Position numbers and translations under genes: made by a program. Positions 16,445 through 25,457 of a stretch of 64,000 nt of DNA are shown one piece after another. Position 1 is the stretch's first letter. Every line of letters starts with the position of its first letter. The stretch is from the NCBI GenBank assembly GCA_002723255.1, contig PBNW01000016.1:24646-88645 (forward strand), in the 5' to 3' direction. The notes under the pieces were generated by a model. That model was not told the DNA's origin. It saw only the letters and a list, made by a program, of their open reading frames with translations, and did not search any database. The stretch is from Pelagibacterium sp. (GTDB taxonomy: Bacteria; Pseudomonadota; Alphaproteobacteria; Rhizobiales; Devosiaceae).

Positions 16445-17956
16445 CTATTCCGCAGCGGCCCTGCCGTCGGGGCTTTCGGCCGGGGCGTTGGCGTCGCCGG
16501 GGGCGGTTTCACAGGCGAGGTCGGGGAAGGCGGCGATGCGGCGGTTGGAAAAATCCTCGCGCAGAACGATCAGGCCGCGATCCTCGAAATAGGTCAGGAG
16601 CCGCCGGGCGCGGGAGGCCGAGTGCGAGCCATAGGCGCGGGCCAGCGTCGCGTCGGATGGACAGGGCAATTTTTCAACAGCGGCGCGGGCAACCATGAGG
16701 AACACGCCCTGCAGATCTTCGGGCAGGGTGCGGGCCAGATCGAGGGCTGTTTTCCAGACGTCGGACTCGGCGGCGGCTGTATCGACACCGGCGCGGGCGA
16801 CGGCAAAGCGGCGTTTGAAGTCATTGAGATCGGGCGGCGTGCCCGGCACGCGGCGGATGCGGCAACGGACCAGGAAATCCTGATAAAGCACGGCGACCGA
16901 GCGGAAGCTGGCGTCCGGGTCTTCGAGGATTTCGACCAGTACCGCATCGATCAGGGCGGCGCGCTCGGCCTCGTCGATTTCGGGGAAGAGGCTTGCCGGC
17001 TCGGGGTCCGCCTTGGGGGCGGGTTGGCTCAGTTGAGCCAGAATATCGGCCGTGGGGCGCGGTGCAGGCTGGACGGTGCGGCGCGGGAGGGGGCGGGTTT
17101 CTTCCTCGGCGCCGGGGGTGAAAATGAGATCGGCCGCGTCGGCACCGGTTTCAGGCAGAGGCATCAGCTTGGGCGATGTGGAGCGGGCATTGGTTTCGAC
17201 CGCACCGATACGGATGGGCAGCGGGCGGCGGGCGAGCGCGGGGCCAAGCGCAACGAAATTGCCCTTTTCGAGATCGCGGAACATTTCAGTGCCGCGCCGG
17301 TCCATGCCGAGCAGATCGCCAGCGCGGGCCATGTCGATATCGAGGAAGGTGCGGCCCATGAGAAAGTTGGACGCTTCGGCGGCGACGTTCTTGGCAAGCT
17401 TGGCAAGGCGCTGGGTGGCGATGACGCCGGCCAGGCCACGCTTTCTGCCACGGCACATGAGGTTGGTCATGGCGCCGAGCGAAAGTTTTCGCGCCTCGTC
17501 GGAAACTTCGCCGCCCGAGGAGGGGGCAAAGAGTTGGGCTTCATCGACAACGACCAGCATGGGATACCAGAAATCGCGATCGGCATCGAAAAGCCCGCCC
17601 AAAAAAGCGGCTGCGGCGCGCATCTGGGCTTCGGCCTCCAGCCCTTCGAGCGAAAGGACGACCGAAACGCGATGCTGGCGGATGCGGCCGGCGATGCGGG
17701 TCAATTCATGTTCGGAGCGGTCGGCCTCGACGACCACATGGCCGAACCTCTCGGCCAGGGTCACAAAATCGCCCTCGGGGTCGATGACGCATTGCTGCAC
17801 CCAGGGGGCGCTCTGTTCGAGGAGGCGCCGCAAAAGGTGGGATTTGCCCGAGCCGGAATTGCCCTGCACAAGCAGGCGGGTGGCCAGCAATTCCTCGAGA
17901 TCGAGCTTTGCGGGCGTCGCCGTTTTTGTCGTGCCCATGTCGATTTCGACGGTCAT
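16445..17956 (-). CDS. HerA/DUF87-like P-loop ATPase
   Basis: A 503-residue ATPase. Walker A (GNSGSGKS, residues 32-39) is followed by DPEGDF, which is characteristic of HerA/VirD4-like DUF87 proteins, then Walker B LVVVDEAQLFAP (about 152-163) and CRGRKRGLAGVIATQR with the sensor/arginine-finger region. The C-terminal third (about 300-500) is acidic and then contains a winged-helix-like segment. The protein probably translocates or handles DNA as a hexamer. No NurA nuclease or SIR2/anti-phage partner is adjacent, so a defence role is not supported here. The start at 17956 is preceded by an AAGG-type RBS; longer frames exist but lack motifs. Confidence 0.85.
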   Translation of the reverse strand: MTVEIDMGTTKTATPAKLDLEELLATRLLVQGNSGSGKSHLLRRLLEQSAPWVQQCVIDPEGDFVTLAERFGHVVVEADRSEHELTRIAGRIRQHRVSVVLSLEGLEAEAQMRAAAAFLGGLFDADRDFWYPMLVVVDEAQLFAPSSGGEVSDEARKLSLGAMTNLMCRGRKRGLAGVIATQRLAKLAKNVAAEASNFLMGRTFLDIDMARAGDLLGMDRRGTEMFRDLEKGNFVALGPALARRPLPIRIGAVETNARSTSPKLMPLPETGADAADLIFTPGAEEETRPLPRRTVQPAPRPTADILAQLSQPAPKADPEPASLFPEIDEAERAALIDAVLVEILEDPDASFRSVAVLYQDFLVRCRIRRVPGTPPDLNDFKRRFAVARAGVDTAAAESDVWKTALDLARTLPEDLQGVFLMVARAAVEKLPCPSDATLARAYGSHSASRARRLLTYFEDRGLIVLREDFSNRRIAAFPDLACETAPGDANAPAESPDGRAAAE

Positions 17957-18150
17957 CGCCTTTTGCCTGCTCCGGGGTTTGGTTGGTGATTCGCGGTGGG
18001 ACTCGGGAGAGCCGAACGCAGTTATCTTAGCATTGGGGAAAGCGGGCTGCACAACCCCCTTGCATCGATTCACAGCCATTCGCGTTCCGCTTTGACCGAC
18101 TCGGCCAAATCGGCCTAGGCTTTGCTTTGTTCCGGATGGAGTCGTCCCCG

Positions 18151-18642
18151 ATGCCCATGCGCCTTTGGTCCCGCTTTTTCTCCAGGCCCCCTTTCGAGCC
18201 GGTTGGGCCGCAATTTGGTGCGTTGCCCTACAAGATCGTAGACGGGCAGGTCGTGGTGCTGCTCATCACCTCGCGCGGACGGGGAAAGTGGATTTTCCCC
18301 AAGGGCCGGCAGATGGAGGGCAAGACGCCATGGGAAAGCGCCGAACTTGAAGCCTTTGAGGAAGCGGGCGTGGTGGGCGAGATCGAAACGAAACCCATTG
18401 GCTCATATTTCCTGCCGGTAACCGAAGAGCGGCCCCAACCCATCGAGGTCAAGATGTTTGCGCTGCTGGTCACCGACCAGCGCGAGGACTGGAAGGAAAT
18501 GGGCCAGCGCTATCGCCATTGGGCGGTTCTGCCCGAAGCCAAGCGACTGATCACCCATGACGGGCTGGCCGATGTGGCCCTGGCGCTGGCGCAGAGGGAG
18601 AATTCTCGTTCTGTCTCACGGCGCGCACCGCAGAATGCATGA
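18151..18642 (+). CDS. NUDIX hydrolase (DIPP-like subfamily)
   Basis: A 163-residue NUDIX protein. The NUDIX box appears as G-RQMEG-K...LEAFEEAGV (about residues 52-74). The first Glu and the Arg of the canonical G-x5-E-x7-RE box are replaced by Lys and Leu, while the metal-binding EAxEEAG core is intact; this variant is usual in the rhizobial 'PKGxxMxGK' subfamily. Substrates may be diphosphoinositol phosphates or nucleoside diphosphate derivatives. The start at 18151 has GGATGGAG 9 bp upstream. The last codons lie in the first copy of a 40-bp direct repeat, so the C-terminal tail (SVSRRAPQNA) may be repeat-derived. Confidence 0.88.
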   Translation: MPMRLWSRFFSRPPFEPVGPQFGALPYKIVDGQVVVLLITSRGRGKWIFPKGRQMEGKTPWESAELEAFEEAGVVGEIETKPIGSYFLPVTEERPQPIEVKMFALLVTDQREDWKEMGQRYRHWAVLPEAKRLITHDGLADVALALAQRENSRSVSRRAPQNA

Positions 18643-18768
18643 CGGGCTAAGACCGCCCTATGCCTTCCGCTGCGCCTGCGACGGCGCGGCCAAAAAATTG
18701 GCCGGGGTCCTCAGCTTCGCTTCGTCCGGTTCTGTCTCACGGCGCGCACCGCAGAAGGCATGACGGGC
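18608..18768. repeat. 40-bp direct repeat, 121-bp period, at the NUDIX 3' end
   Basis: Copy 1 is 18608-18647 and copy 2 is 18729-18768, with one mismatch. Between them lies a hairpin, CGGCCAA-AAAA-TTGGCCG (18687-18704). Copy 1 encodes the NUDIX tail and stop; copy 2 would encode nearly the same tail and stop. Confidence 0.9.
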
Positions 18769-18799
18769 CAGGCTTTTTGCCTCGCGCCGGCGGGCTGGA

Positions 18800-20305
18800 C
18801 TAAAGCCCGAAGAGAAGAACCATGCCCCAGAATATGCCCGCGGCGAGCAGCGCGGCGGCGGGGACGGTGATGACCCAGGCGGCGCCGATGGAGAAGGCGT
18901 GCTGGCGGCGGACCAGGTAGCGCCGCTGGCGTTTCTGGTAATTGGCGACGGCCTCTTCGGCGGTTCTGTTGAGATGGTCGGTGCGCAGGAAGACACCTTC
19001 AGGGCTGACGGCCTTGTTGCGGATGTTCTGGTTGGAAAACCCTTCGCGCAGAAAGCCCACGCCGAATACGGCGCCCACCGCGATATGGGTCGAGGAGACC
19101 GGCAGGCCGAGCGCCGAGGCAACCAGCACAGTGGACGCGGCCGAGAGCGCGACGCAATAGCCGCGGATTTCGTTGAGCTTGGTTATCTTTTCGCCCACGG
19201 TGCGGATGAGGCGTGGCCCGAACAGCGCCAGCCCCAGGGCCAGACCCAGCGCGCCGATGGCCAGCACCCAGATCGGCAGGGAAACCGAACCGCCAACCTC
19301 TCCGCCCTGCTGCACGGCCGAAACGATGGCGGCGAGTGGGCCGACGGCGTTGGCCACATCGTTGGCCCCATGGGCGAAGGACAGCAGAGCGGTCGCAAAG
19401 ATCAGGGGCAGGCGAAAGAGCGTTCCGACCTGCTTGTTGGAATTGTCCATACCCGCGGTGCGCGCCCGCACCCAGGGCTGGGCGGCGAACCAGCCGATAC
19501 CCCCGGCCAGGAGCCCGATCAGCAGCACGATATGGCCCTCAGGCTTCCAGACGCGCGAAAGGCCCTTCATGGACATATACATGGCGAAAACGCCGATCAT
19601 CACCCCCACCAGAACCGGCACCCAGACCCGGGCGGCAACGATTTTTTCCTTTTCGCGCAGGATGGTGAAGTTGACGATGGTGAGCAGGACCGCAGCCAGC
19701 AATCCGCCCATGAGCGGGGAAATCACCCAGCTTGCGGCGATCTTGGCGATGGTGGGCCAGACGATGGCAGAAAAGCCGGCGGCAGCGACCCCTGCCCCGA
19801 CGACGCCGCCAACCACCGCATGGGTGGTGGACACCGGAGCGCCGATGATGGTGGCGAGATTGACCCAGAGCGCCGAGGACAAAAGTGCAGCCATCATGAC
19901 CATGATGAAAGCGGTGCCGTCGATATGAGCGCCGGGCACGATGATGTCGCGCGAGATGGTACTGACCACGTCGCCACCGGCCAGAAGCGCGCCTGCGGCC
20001 TCGCAGATGGCCGCGATGGCCAGTGCGCCGGTCATGGTGAGCGCCTTGGACCCGACAGCCGGCCCCATGTTGTTGGCCACGTCATTGGCCCCGATATTGA
20101 GCGCCATATAGGCGGCGATGACCGTGGCGATGATGACCAGATAGCTCAGGGGACCCGAGGAAACGGCAAAACTGGCCCAGACGAGGGCGGCGAGCAAAAA
20201 GACCAGCGCAATGCCCGGCGCGGCCATGGCGCGTGAGCTGTCGTGGGTCGCCTCACGCAACTGCCTGACGCGCTTTAAGTCCTTGTCGATGGCTGGCTTG
20301 GCCAT
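18800..20305 (-). CDS. pit: Inorganic phosphate transporter, PiT family
   Basis: A 501-residue membrane transporter with the two inverted PiT signatures, each containing GANDVANA/N (about residues 72-79 and 310-317) and PVSTTHA/PVSSTHI. About ten to twelve hydrophobic segments are visible, with a large cytoplasmic linker. PiT proteins carry Pi with H+ or Na+ as low-affinity uptake systems. ATG at 20305 has AGGAG 6 bp upstream. An unusual C-terminal region with a basic QKRQRRYLVRR stretch precedes the last membrane helix. The gene is divergent from the DUF2062 gene; a palindrome (20373-20392) lies 68 bp upstream of the start. Confidence 0.94.
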   Translation of the reverse strand: MAKPAIDKDLKRVRQLREATHDSSRAMAAPGIALVFLLAALVWASFAVSSGPLSYLVIIATVIAAYMALNIGANDVANNMGPAVGSKALTMTGALAIAAICEAAGALLAGGDVVSTISRDIIVPGAHIDGTAFIMVMMAALLSSALWVNLATIIGAPVSTTHAVVGGVVGAGVAAAGFSAIVWPTIAKIAASWVISPLMGGLLAAVLLTIVNFTILREKEKIVAARVWVPVLVGVMIGVFAMYMSMKGLSRVWKPEGHIVLLIGLLAGGIGWFAAQPWVRARTAGMDNSNKQVGTLFRLPLIFATALLSFAHGANDVANAVGPLAAIVSAVQQGGEVGGSVSLPIWVLAIGALGLALGLALFGPRLIRTVGEKITKLNEIRGYCVALSAASTVLVASALGLPVSSTHIAVGAVFGVGFLREGFSNQNIRNKAVSPEGVFLRTDHLNRTAEEAVANYQKRQRRYLVRRQHAFSIGAAWVITVPAAALLAAGIFWGMVLLFGL

Positions 20306-20372
20306 GGGGCTCCTGGAAGGCTTGTCGGTCTGTTCTGGCCATATCGAACATGGATCGGCTTGGCCACAGCGA

Positions 20373-20392
20373 TTGTGACGTTTTCGTCACAA
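20373..20392. promoter_or_regulatory. Perfect palindrome upstream of pit
   Basis: TTGTGACG-TTTT-CGTCACAA, a perfect 8-bp inverted repeat in the divergent pit/DUF2062 gap. It resembles a CRP-like TGTGA...TCACA site but with an 8-bp centre instead of 6. The binding factor is unknown. Confidence 0.45.
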
Positions 20393-20517
20393 AAGGCGCC
20401 CGTTGAGGTCTGTTTTACCGCGTCTGCGCAAAACCGCCACACCCGTTAGCAATTGTCTGGTCGTAAGCCCTCAATTGGGTTTACCATTTGGCCCGAAACG
20501 GAGGGCGCCGAGCCTTA

Positions 20518-21117
20518 ATGGACACCAGACGCAAGAAGGACTGGCAGACGCGGCTGCGGAATGCGGTCTGGCCCCGCATGGGGATCAGGCGGTATCTGAC
20601 CTATCTGCAAAAGCGCGTGCTGCGGCTGACGGCGAGCCCGCACGCCATCGCGGCAGGCGTTGCCTCGGGCGCGGCGGTGTCGGTGTTTCCGCTGATCGGG
20701 GTGCATTTCTTTCTGGGCTTCATTCTGGCGTTCGTGACGCGCGGCAACATGCTGGCTGCGGCGATCGGCACCGCCTGGGGCAATCCCATCACCTTCCCGC
20801 TGTTTTTTTCGCTCAGCTTTCAATTCGGTTCCGCGATCCGGGCAGCGCTGTTTCCCGACGATCCGGCCACCGTGATGCGTCACGCGGACACCACGGCGCT
20901 TTCGGGCGGGCTGTTCTCGCTCGATCTGGGGGCCATTCTACCGCTGTTCCAAACCATGATGATCGGCGCGCTGCCGATTGCGCTATTTTGCTGGGTGTTC
21001 TTTTACGTGATCGTGCGCGGGCTGGTGAGCGGGTTCCAGCGGGCGCGCAAAGCCCGGCTGGAGCGGCGGCGGGCACGGCAGGGCCAGACCTCGCCGCGCA
21101 ACGCGGTGCGGGGCTGA
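20518..21117 (+). CDS. DUF2062 membrane protein
   Basis: A 199-residue protein with a basic N-terminus, a DUF2062 core (ASPHAIAAGVASGAAVSVFP, then FLGFILAF and a GTAWGNPIT motif) and two or three further membrane segments (about residues 40-65, 75-110 and 150-178), ending in a very basic tail. The family is widespread in proteobacteria and its function is unknown. ATG at 20518 is chosen; GGAGGG lies about 12 bp upstream, slightly far. A VOC gene follows after 26 bp in the same direction. Confidence 0.85.
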   Translation: MDTRRKKDWQTRLRNAVWPRMGIRRYLTYLQKRVLRLTASPHAIAAGVASGAAVSVFPLIGVHFFLGFILAFVTRGNMLAAAIGTAWGNPITFPLFFSLSFQFGSAIRAALFPDDPATVMRHADTTALSGGLFSLDLGAILPLFQTMMIGALPIALFCWVFFYVIVRGLVSGFQRARKARLERRRARQGQTSPRNAVRG

Positions 21118-21143
21118 TTTTCAAGACATGGAGAGAAGATAGA

Positions 21144-21560
21144 GTGACTCAATCGGTTTTTCACCTCGCCTATCACGTGACCGACCTGGACGCGGCGCGG
21201 CGATTTTACGGCGGCGTGCTGGGATGCGCCGAGGGGCGCTCAACCGAAACCTGGGTCGATTTCGATTTTTTCGGGCATCAGATTTCGCTGCATCTGGGCG
21301 AGCCGTTCAAAACGACCCGCACCGGCAAGGTGGGCGATCATATGGTGATGATGCCGCATCTGGGCGTGGTCCTTCCGCTCGAAGACTGGAAGGCACTGGC
21401 CAATCGCCTCGAGGGCGCGGGGATTGCGTTCGACATTCCCCCGGTTGTGCGGTTCGAGGGTGAACCGGGCGAACAGCGGACCATGTTTTTTACCGACCCG
21501 TCGGGCAATCCGATCGAGGTAAAGGGCTTTGCAGACTTTGCCGGGGTGTTTGCCAAGTAG
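21144..21560 (+). CDS. VOC-family (glyoxalase/dioxygenase superfamily) protein
   Basis: A 138-residue single-module VOC protein. Likely metal ligands are His11 (LAYHVTDLD), the His in ISLHLG (about residue 53) and Glu in NPIEVKGF near the C-terminus, matching the usual H-H-E arrangement. The GTG start at 21144 is preceded by GGAG/GAAG. Substrate is unknown; glyoxalase, dioxygenase or drug-binding roles are all possible in this superfamily. It shares direction and a short gap with the DUF2062 gene and is convergent with pcaQ, separated by only 2 bp. Confidence 0.85.
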   Translation: MTQSVFHLAYHVTDLDAARRFYGGVLGCAEGRSTETWVDFDFFGHQISLHLGEPFKTTRTGKVGDHMVMMPHLGVVLPLEDWKALANRLEGAGIAFDIPPVVRFEGEPGEQRTMFFTDPSGNPIEVKGFADFAGVFAK

Positions 21561-21562
21561 TT

Positions 21563-22480
21563 CTATCGTCGGCTGACCACCTCGCGAACCGCGGCAATGA
21601 AGGCAGTTGTGGGCAGGTCGAGATCGGCGCCGGCGCGGGTGGTGATGCCGATGGCGCCGTAGCTGGCGGACATATCGACATCAAGGGCGGCCAGCGCGCC
21701 GCTTTGCAGATCGGCGGCGACCACCGATCGGGAGATGAACCAGACCGCATCACCAAGGAGCGCATAGGCGCGGCCGAACGAATTGGACACGGTTTCGATT
21801 TCGCGCGGCAGGCGCGCGATGCCGGCGGCGAGGAGTACTGTTTCGACGGTCTGGCGAATGATGGCGCCGCGCGGGGGGACGAGCGCGGGGAAGGGTTCGA
21901 CCATGCGCAGGGACGGCTCGGGCGCGGCGAGCAGCGGATGGTCGGGACGGACGGCGATAACCAGGGGTTCTGAATAGAGGTGCTCGAAGGTGAGGCCCGC
22001 CATGACGTCCGGCGCGGGCATGCGACCAACCACCAGATCGATGGCGCCGGTGCGCAGCAGACCGAGAAGATGCGGGCTGGGCCCGCTTTCCACATGCAGG
22101 CGGGCGGCGAGCGGACCCAGGGCAAAGCGCGCCACGGCGCGCGGCATCACTCCGACCTCGACGGTCGGCAGCGCGCCGAGCCGCACCACGGCATCGGCAT
22201 GGCTGGCGAGCGATACCGATTCAACGCCTTGGCGCAGGGCAGCGAGGGCAGCATTGGCGTAGCGCAGGAACAGCGCGCCGTACTCGGTGAGCGCCAGCTT
22301 GCGGCGGGAGCGGTCGAACAGGGCGACGCCGAGAATATCCTCGAGTTCGGCCAGCGATTTGGAAATGGCGGGCTGGGACAGGCCCAGCGCCTCGGCGGCG
22401 GGTACGACGCCGCCATGCCTATCGGTTTCGACAAAGCAGGAGAGATGGCGGAGTTTTATGCGGGGGTCGAGGTTCGGCAT
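21563..22480 (-). CDS. pcaQ: LysR-type regulator PcaQ
   Basis: A 305-residue LysR regulator. The winged helix-turn-helix is at about residues 8-66 (AAEALGLSQPAISKSLAEL) and the inducer-binding domain at about 95-300. The sequence start (PRIKLRHLSCFVE) and divergent position next to pcaIJF match PcaQ, which in rhizobia activates protocatechuate/beta-ketoadipate genes in response to pathway intermediates. A 25-bp imperfect palindrome overlaps its own start codon, allowing autorepression plus activation of pcaI. The pcaDCHGB genes that PcaQ usually controls are not in the window. Confidence 0.88.
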   Translation of the reverse strand: MPNLDPRIKLRHLSCFVETDRHGGVVPAAEALGLSQPAISKSLAELEDILGVALFDRSRRKLALTEYGALFLRYANAALAALRQGVESVSLASHADAVVRLGALPTVEVGVMPRAVARFALGPLAARLHVESGPSPHLLGLLRTGAIDLVVGRMPAPDVMAGLTFEHLYSEPLVIAVRPDHPLLAAPEPSLRMVEPFPALVPPRGAIIRQTVETVLLAAGIARLPREIETVSNSFGRAYALLGDAVWFISRSVVAADLQSGALAALDVDMSASYGAIGITTRAGADLDLPTTAFIAAVREVVSRR

Positions 22481-22503
22481 ACCGATATATTCTATATGGT
22501 TAT
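22479..22503. promoter_or_regulatory. Candidate PcaQ operator
   Basis: A 25-bp imperfect palindrome (9 of 11 arm positions match; right half GGTTAT, left half ATACCG) overlaps the pcaQ start and lies about 90 bp upstream of pcaI. The half site agrees with the ATAACC/GGTT core reported for PcaQ, though spacing is longer than the published ATAACC-N4-GGTTAA. Confidence 0.45.
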
Positions 22504-22593
22504 ATCTTTCCCCATATTTATCATTTTACCGCGCCTCGTCGCCAGTGTTTATTGCGCTTTCGGTTATAGAACTGTTTTCCGGGGTGGAGACCA

Positions 22594-23439
22594 ATGAGCA
22601 AAATCATGCCGCTCGAACAGGCGGTGCGCGAGAACCTTAGCGATGGCGATACGGTCGCGTTTGAAGGGTTTACGCATCTGATCCCGCATGCGGCGGGTCA
22701 TGAAGCGATCCGGCAGGGGTTCAAGGACCTCACCCTGATCCGCATGACGCCCGATATCGTCTATGACCAGATGATCGGCATGGGCATGGCGAAAAAGGTG
22801 ATCTTTTCTTATGCTGGCAATCCGGGCGTGGGGCTGTTGCGCCGCATGCGCGATGCCATCGAGAACCAGTATCCACGCGCCATCGAAACCGTCGAGCACT
22901 CGCATGCGGCCATGGCCAACGCCTATGCGGCGGGCGCCGCCGGCCTGCCTTGCGCGGTGTTTCGCGGCTACAAGGGCGCCGACCTGCCAAAGGTCAATCC
23001 CGACATCAAATCGATCACCTGCCCCTATACCGGGGAAGAGTTGGCGACGGTGCCGGCGCACAACCCGGACGTCGCCTTCATCCATGCCCAAAAGGCCAAT
23101 GAAAAGGGCGATGTTTTGATCGAGGGCATTGTGGGGGTGCAAAAGGAAGTGGCGCTGGCGGCGAAAAGGGTCGTGGTGACGGTGGAAGAGATCGTGCCCG
23201 ATTTTGCCGGCATGCACCCCAACCTCACAGTGCTGCCGCACTGGACGGTGACGGCGATTGCCAAGGTCAAGGGCGGCGCACACCCTTCCTACACCCATGG
23301 CTATTACGCGCGCGACAATGCGGCCTATCTGGCCTGGAACGAGATTTCGGCCGACCGCGAGCTGTTTGCCAAATGGATGGACGAGAATGTTCTGAACGCG
23401 ACGCCCGAGGTGTTCGCCGAGCGTGTGAAGGGGCTTTGA
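22594..23439 (+). CDS. pcaI: 3-oxoadipate CoA-transferase subunit A
   Basis: A 281-residue alpha subunit of a family I CoA transferase. It works with PcaJ to move CoA from succinyl-CoA to 3-oxoadipate. The N-terminal glycine-containing segment (FEGFTHLIPHAAGHE, about 23-37) is in the place of the CoA-binding motif. GGAG lies 5 bp upstream of the ATG. The gene is first in pcaIJF and divergent from pcaQ; pcaJ begins 2 bp after the stop. It could be another acyl-CoA:CoA transferase in isolation, but the pcaQ-pcaJ-pcaF context makes the oxoadipate role likely. Confidence 0.9.
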   Translation: MSKIMPLEQAVRENLSDGDTVAFEGFTHLIPHAAGHEAIRQGFKDLTLIRMTPDIVYDQMIGMGMAKKVIFSYAGNPGVGLLRRMRDAIENQYPRAIETVEHSHAAMANAYAAGAAGLPCAVFRGYKGADLPKVNPDIKSITCPYTGEELATVPAHNPDVAFIHAQKANEKGDVLIEGIVGVQKEVALAAKRVVVTVEEIVPDFAGMHPNLTVLPHWTVTAIAKVKGGAHPSYTHGYYARDNAAYLAWNEISADRELFAKWMDENVLNATPEVFAERVKGL

Positions 23440-23441
23440 CG

Positions 23442-24221
23442 ATGAGCGATTTTACCCCAACAGAAATGATGACCATTGCCGCCTCGCGGGCACTGTCTTC
23501 CAGGGACGTCTGTTTCGTCGGCATCGGCGCGCCGTCTGCGGCGTGCAATGTGGCGCGGCTGACCCACGCACCCGATATCACGCTGATCTATGAGAGCGGA
23601 ACCATCGGCACGGCGCCCGATGTGCTGCCGCTTTCGATTGGCGATGGCGAACTGTGTGAAACCGCCGTCACCACTGTCGCGGTGCCCGAGATGTTTCGCT
23701 ACTGGCTGCAGGGCGGCAAGATCACCGTGGGGTTTTTGGGCGCGGCGCAGATCGACAAGTTCGGCAATATCAACACCACGGTGATCGGTGATTACGACCA
23801 TCCCAAGGTGCGGCTGCCGGGCGGCGGCGGGGCGCCTGAAATCGCAACCTCATGCGGCGAGATTTATATTACGCTCAAGCAGGCGACGCGCTCGATGGCG
23901 GAAAAGATCGACTTTTTCACATCGTTCGGTCACGGCGAAGGCGGCGACCACCGCGAGCGGCTGGGGATCAAGACCAAGGGGCCGACGCTTTTGATCACCG
24001 ATCTGGCGGTCTGGAAGCCCGACACGGTGACCAAGGAATTTACCGTGGTTTCGCTCCATGAGGGGGTGACGCGAGAGATGGTGCAGGAGACCTGCGGGTG
24101 GACGGTGAAGTTTGCCGACAATCTCGAGGTAACCCCTGCCCCGAGCGCGATTGAGCTTTCGACCCTGCGCGATCTCAACGAACGCACCAAGCGCGCCCAT
24201 GCGGGCGGAAAGGCAGCGTAA
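23442..24221 (+). CDS. pcaJ: 3-oxoadipate CoA-transferase subunit B
   Basis: A 259-residue beta subunit, containing the catalytic glutamate in YESGTIG (Glu51) that forms the glutamyl-CoA intermediate, and a glycine-rich LPGGGGAPEIATS segment (about 127-139). It pairs with PcaI directly upstream (2-bp gap). pcaF starts 1 bp after the stop, so the three are co-transcribed. Confidence 0.92.
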   Translation: MSDFTPTEMMTIAASRALSSRDVCFVGIGAPSAACNVARLTHAPDITLIYESGTIGTAPDVLPLSIGDGELCETAVTTVAVPEMFRYWLQGGKITVGFLGAAQIDKFGNINTTVIGDYDHPKVRLPGGGGAPEIATSCGEIYITLKQATRSMAEKIDFFTSFGHGEGGDHRERLGIKTKGPTLLITDLAVWKPDTVTKEFTVVSLHEGVTREMVQETCGWTVKFADNLEVTPAPSAIELSTLRDLNERTKRAHAGGKAA

Positions 24222-24222
24222 A

Positions 24223-25428
24223 ATGGCCGAAGCTTACATCTGCGACTATATCCGCACACCCATCGGGCGGTTCGGCGGGGCGCTCAGCAAGGTTCGGCCC
24301 GACGATCTTGGGGCGCTAGTGCTGAAAACGCTGGTCGAGCGCAATCCGTCAGTCGATTTCGAGGCGGTCGAGGACGTGATCTTTGGCAATGCCAACCAGG
24401 CGGGCGAAGACAATCGCAATGTGGCGCGCATGAGCCTGCTGCTGGCCGGACTGCCTGTCACGGTGACCGGGACAACCATCAACCGGCTATGCGGATCCGG
24501 GCTCGATGCAGTGCTGACGGCGGCGCGGGCCATCAAGGCGGGCGAAGCGGACTTGATGATTGCCGGCGGCACGGAATCGATGAGCCGGGCGCCGTTCGTG
24601 ATGCCCAAGGCCGAGACGGCGTTTTCGCGCAATGCGGAGATTTATGACACGACCATCGGCTGGCGCTTCGTCAATCCGGCGATGAAGGCACAATATGGCG
24701 TCGATTCCATGCCCGAGACCGGCGAGAACGTTGCCGAGGATTATCATGTTTCCCGCCAAGATCAGGACGCCTTTGCGGTGCGCAGCCAGAACAAGGCGGC
24801 TGCCGCTCAGGCGAGTGGACGGCTGGCCCAGGAAATCGTTGCGGTGAGCATCCCCCAGCGCAAGGGCGATCCGGTTGTCGTCGACACCGACGAGCATCCA
24901 CGCGCCACCACGCTGGAAACGCTGGCCAAGCTGCCAACGCCGTTCAAGAAGGAGGGCGGCACGGTGACGGCGGGCAATGCGTCCGGCGTCAATGACGGGG
25001 CTGCGGCGCTGATCATCGCATCCGAAGCTGCAGTGAAGAAATACGGGCTGACGCCGATTGCGCGGATCGTGGGCGGTGCGACCGCCGGGGTGCCGCCGCG
25101 GGTGATGGGCATCGGGCCCCTGCCCGCTTCGCAAAAGCTGATGGCGCGACTGGGCCTGGGTGCCGAAGATTTCGATCTCGTCGAACTCAACGAGGCTTTT
25201 GCTTCGCAGGGAATTGCCGTGCTGCGCGGGCTGGGGATTGCCGAGGACGCGGACTTTGTGAACCCCAATGGCGGGGCTATCGCGCTGGGTCATCCGCTGG
25301 GCATGTCAGGCGCGCGCATTGCCGGAACGGCTGCTCTGGAGCTGAGCCTTTCGGGCAAGAAGCGGGCGCTGGTGACGATGTGCATCGGGGTTGGCCAAGG
25401 GATCGCGGCGGCGCTGGAGGCGGTTTAG
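24223..25428 (+). CDS. pcaF: 3-oxoadipyl-CoA thiolase
   Basis: A 401-residue thiolase that cleaves 3-oxoadipyl-CoA to succinyl-CoA and acetyl-CoA, the last step of the beta-ketoadipate pathway. The catalytic residues are present: Cys90 (NRLCGSG), His357 ([10 protein letters not shown]) and Cys387 (CIGVGQG). Length is typical. The ATG lies 1 bp after pcaJ. A hairpin terminator 30 bp downstream ends the operon. Confidence 0.95.
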   Translation: MAEAYICDYIRTPIGRFGGALSKVRPDDLGALVLKTLVERNPSVDFEAVEDVIFGNANQAGEDNRNVARMSLLLAGLPVTVTGTTINRLCGSGLDAVLTAARAIKAGEADLMIAGGTESMSRAPFVMPKAETAFSRNAEIYDTTIGWRFVNPAMKAQYGVDSMPETGENVAEDYHVSRQDQDAFAVRSQNKAAAAQASGRLAQEIVAVSIPQRKGDPVVVDTDEHPRATTLETLAKLPTPFKKEGGTVTAGNASGVNDGAAALIIASEAAVKKYGLTPIARIVGGATAGVPPRVMGIGPLPASQKLMARLGLGAEDFDLVELNEAFASQGIAVLRGLGIAEDADFVNPNGGAIALGHPLGMSGARIAGTAALELSLSGKKRALVTMCIGVGQGIAAALEAV

Positions 25429-25457
25429 GCCACGGATTTCGAGGGCCGGACAGTTTA

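Noticed and set aside
18608..18768. Possible CRISPR-like repeats
   Set aside because: Only two 40-bp copies with an 81-bp spacer containing its own hairpin, overlapping a gene end; no cas genes.
20373..20392. Canonical CRP site
   Set aside because: TGTGA and TCACA are separated by 8 bp instead of 6; kept only as an unassigned palindrome.
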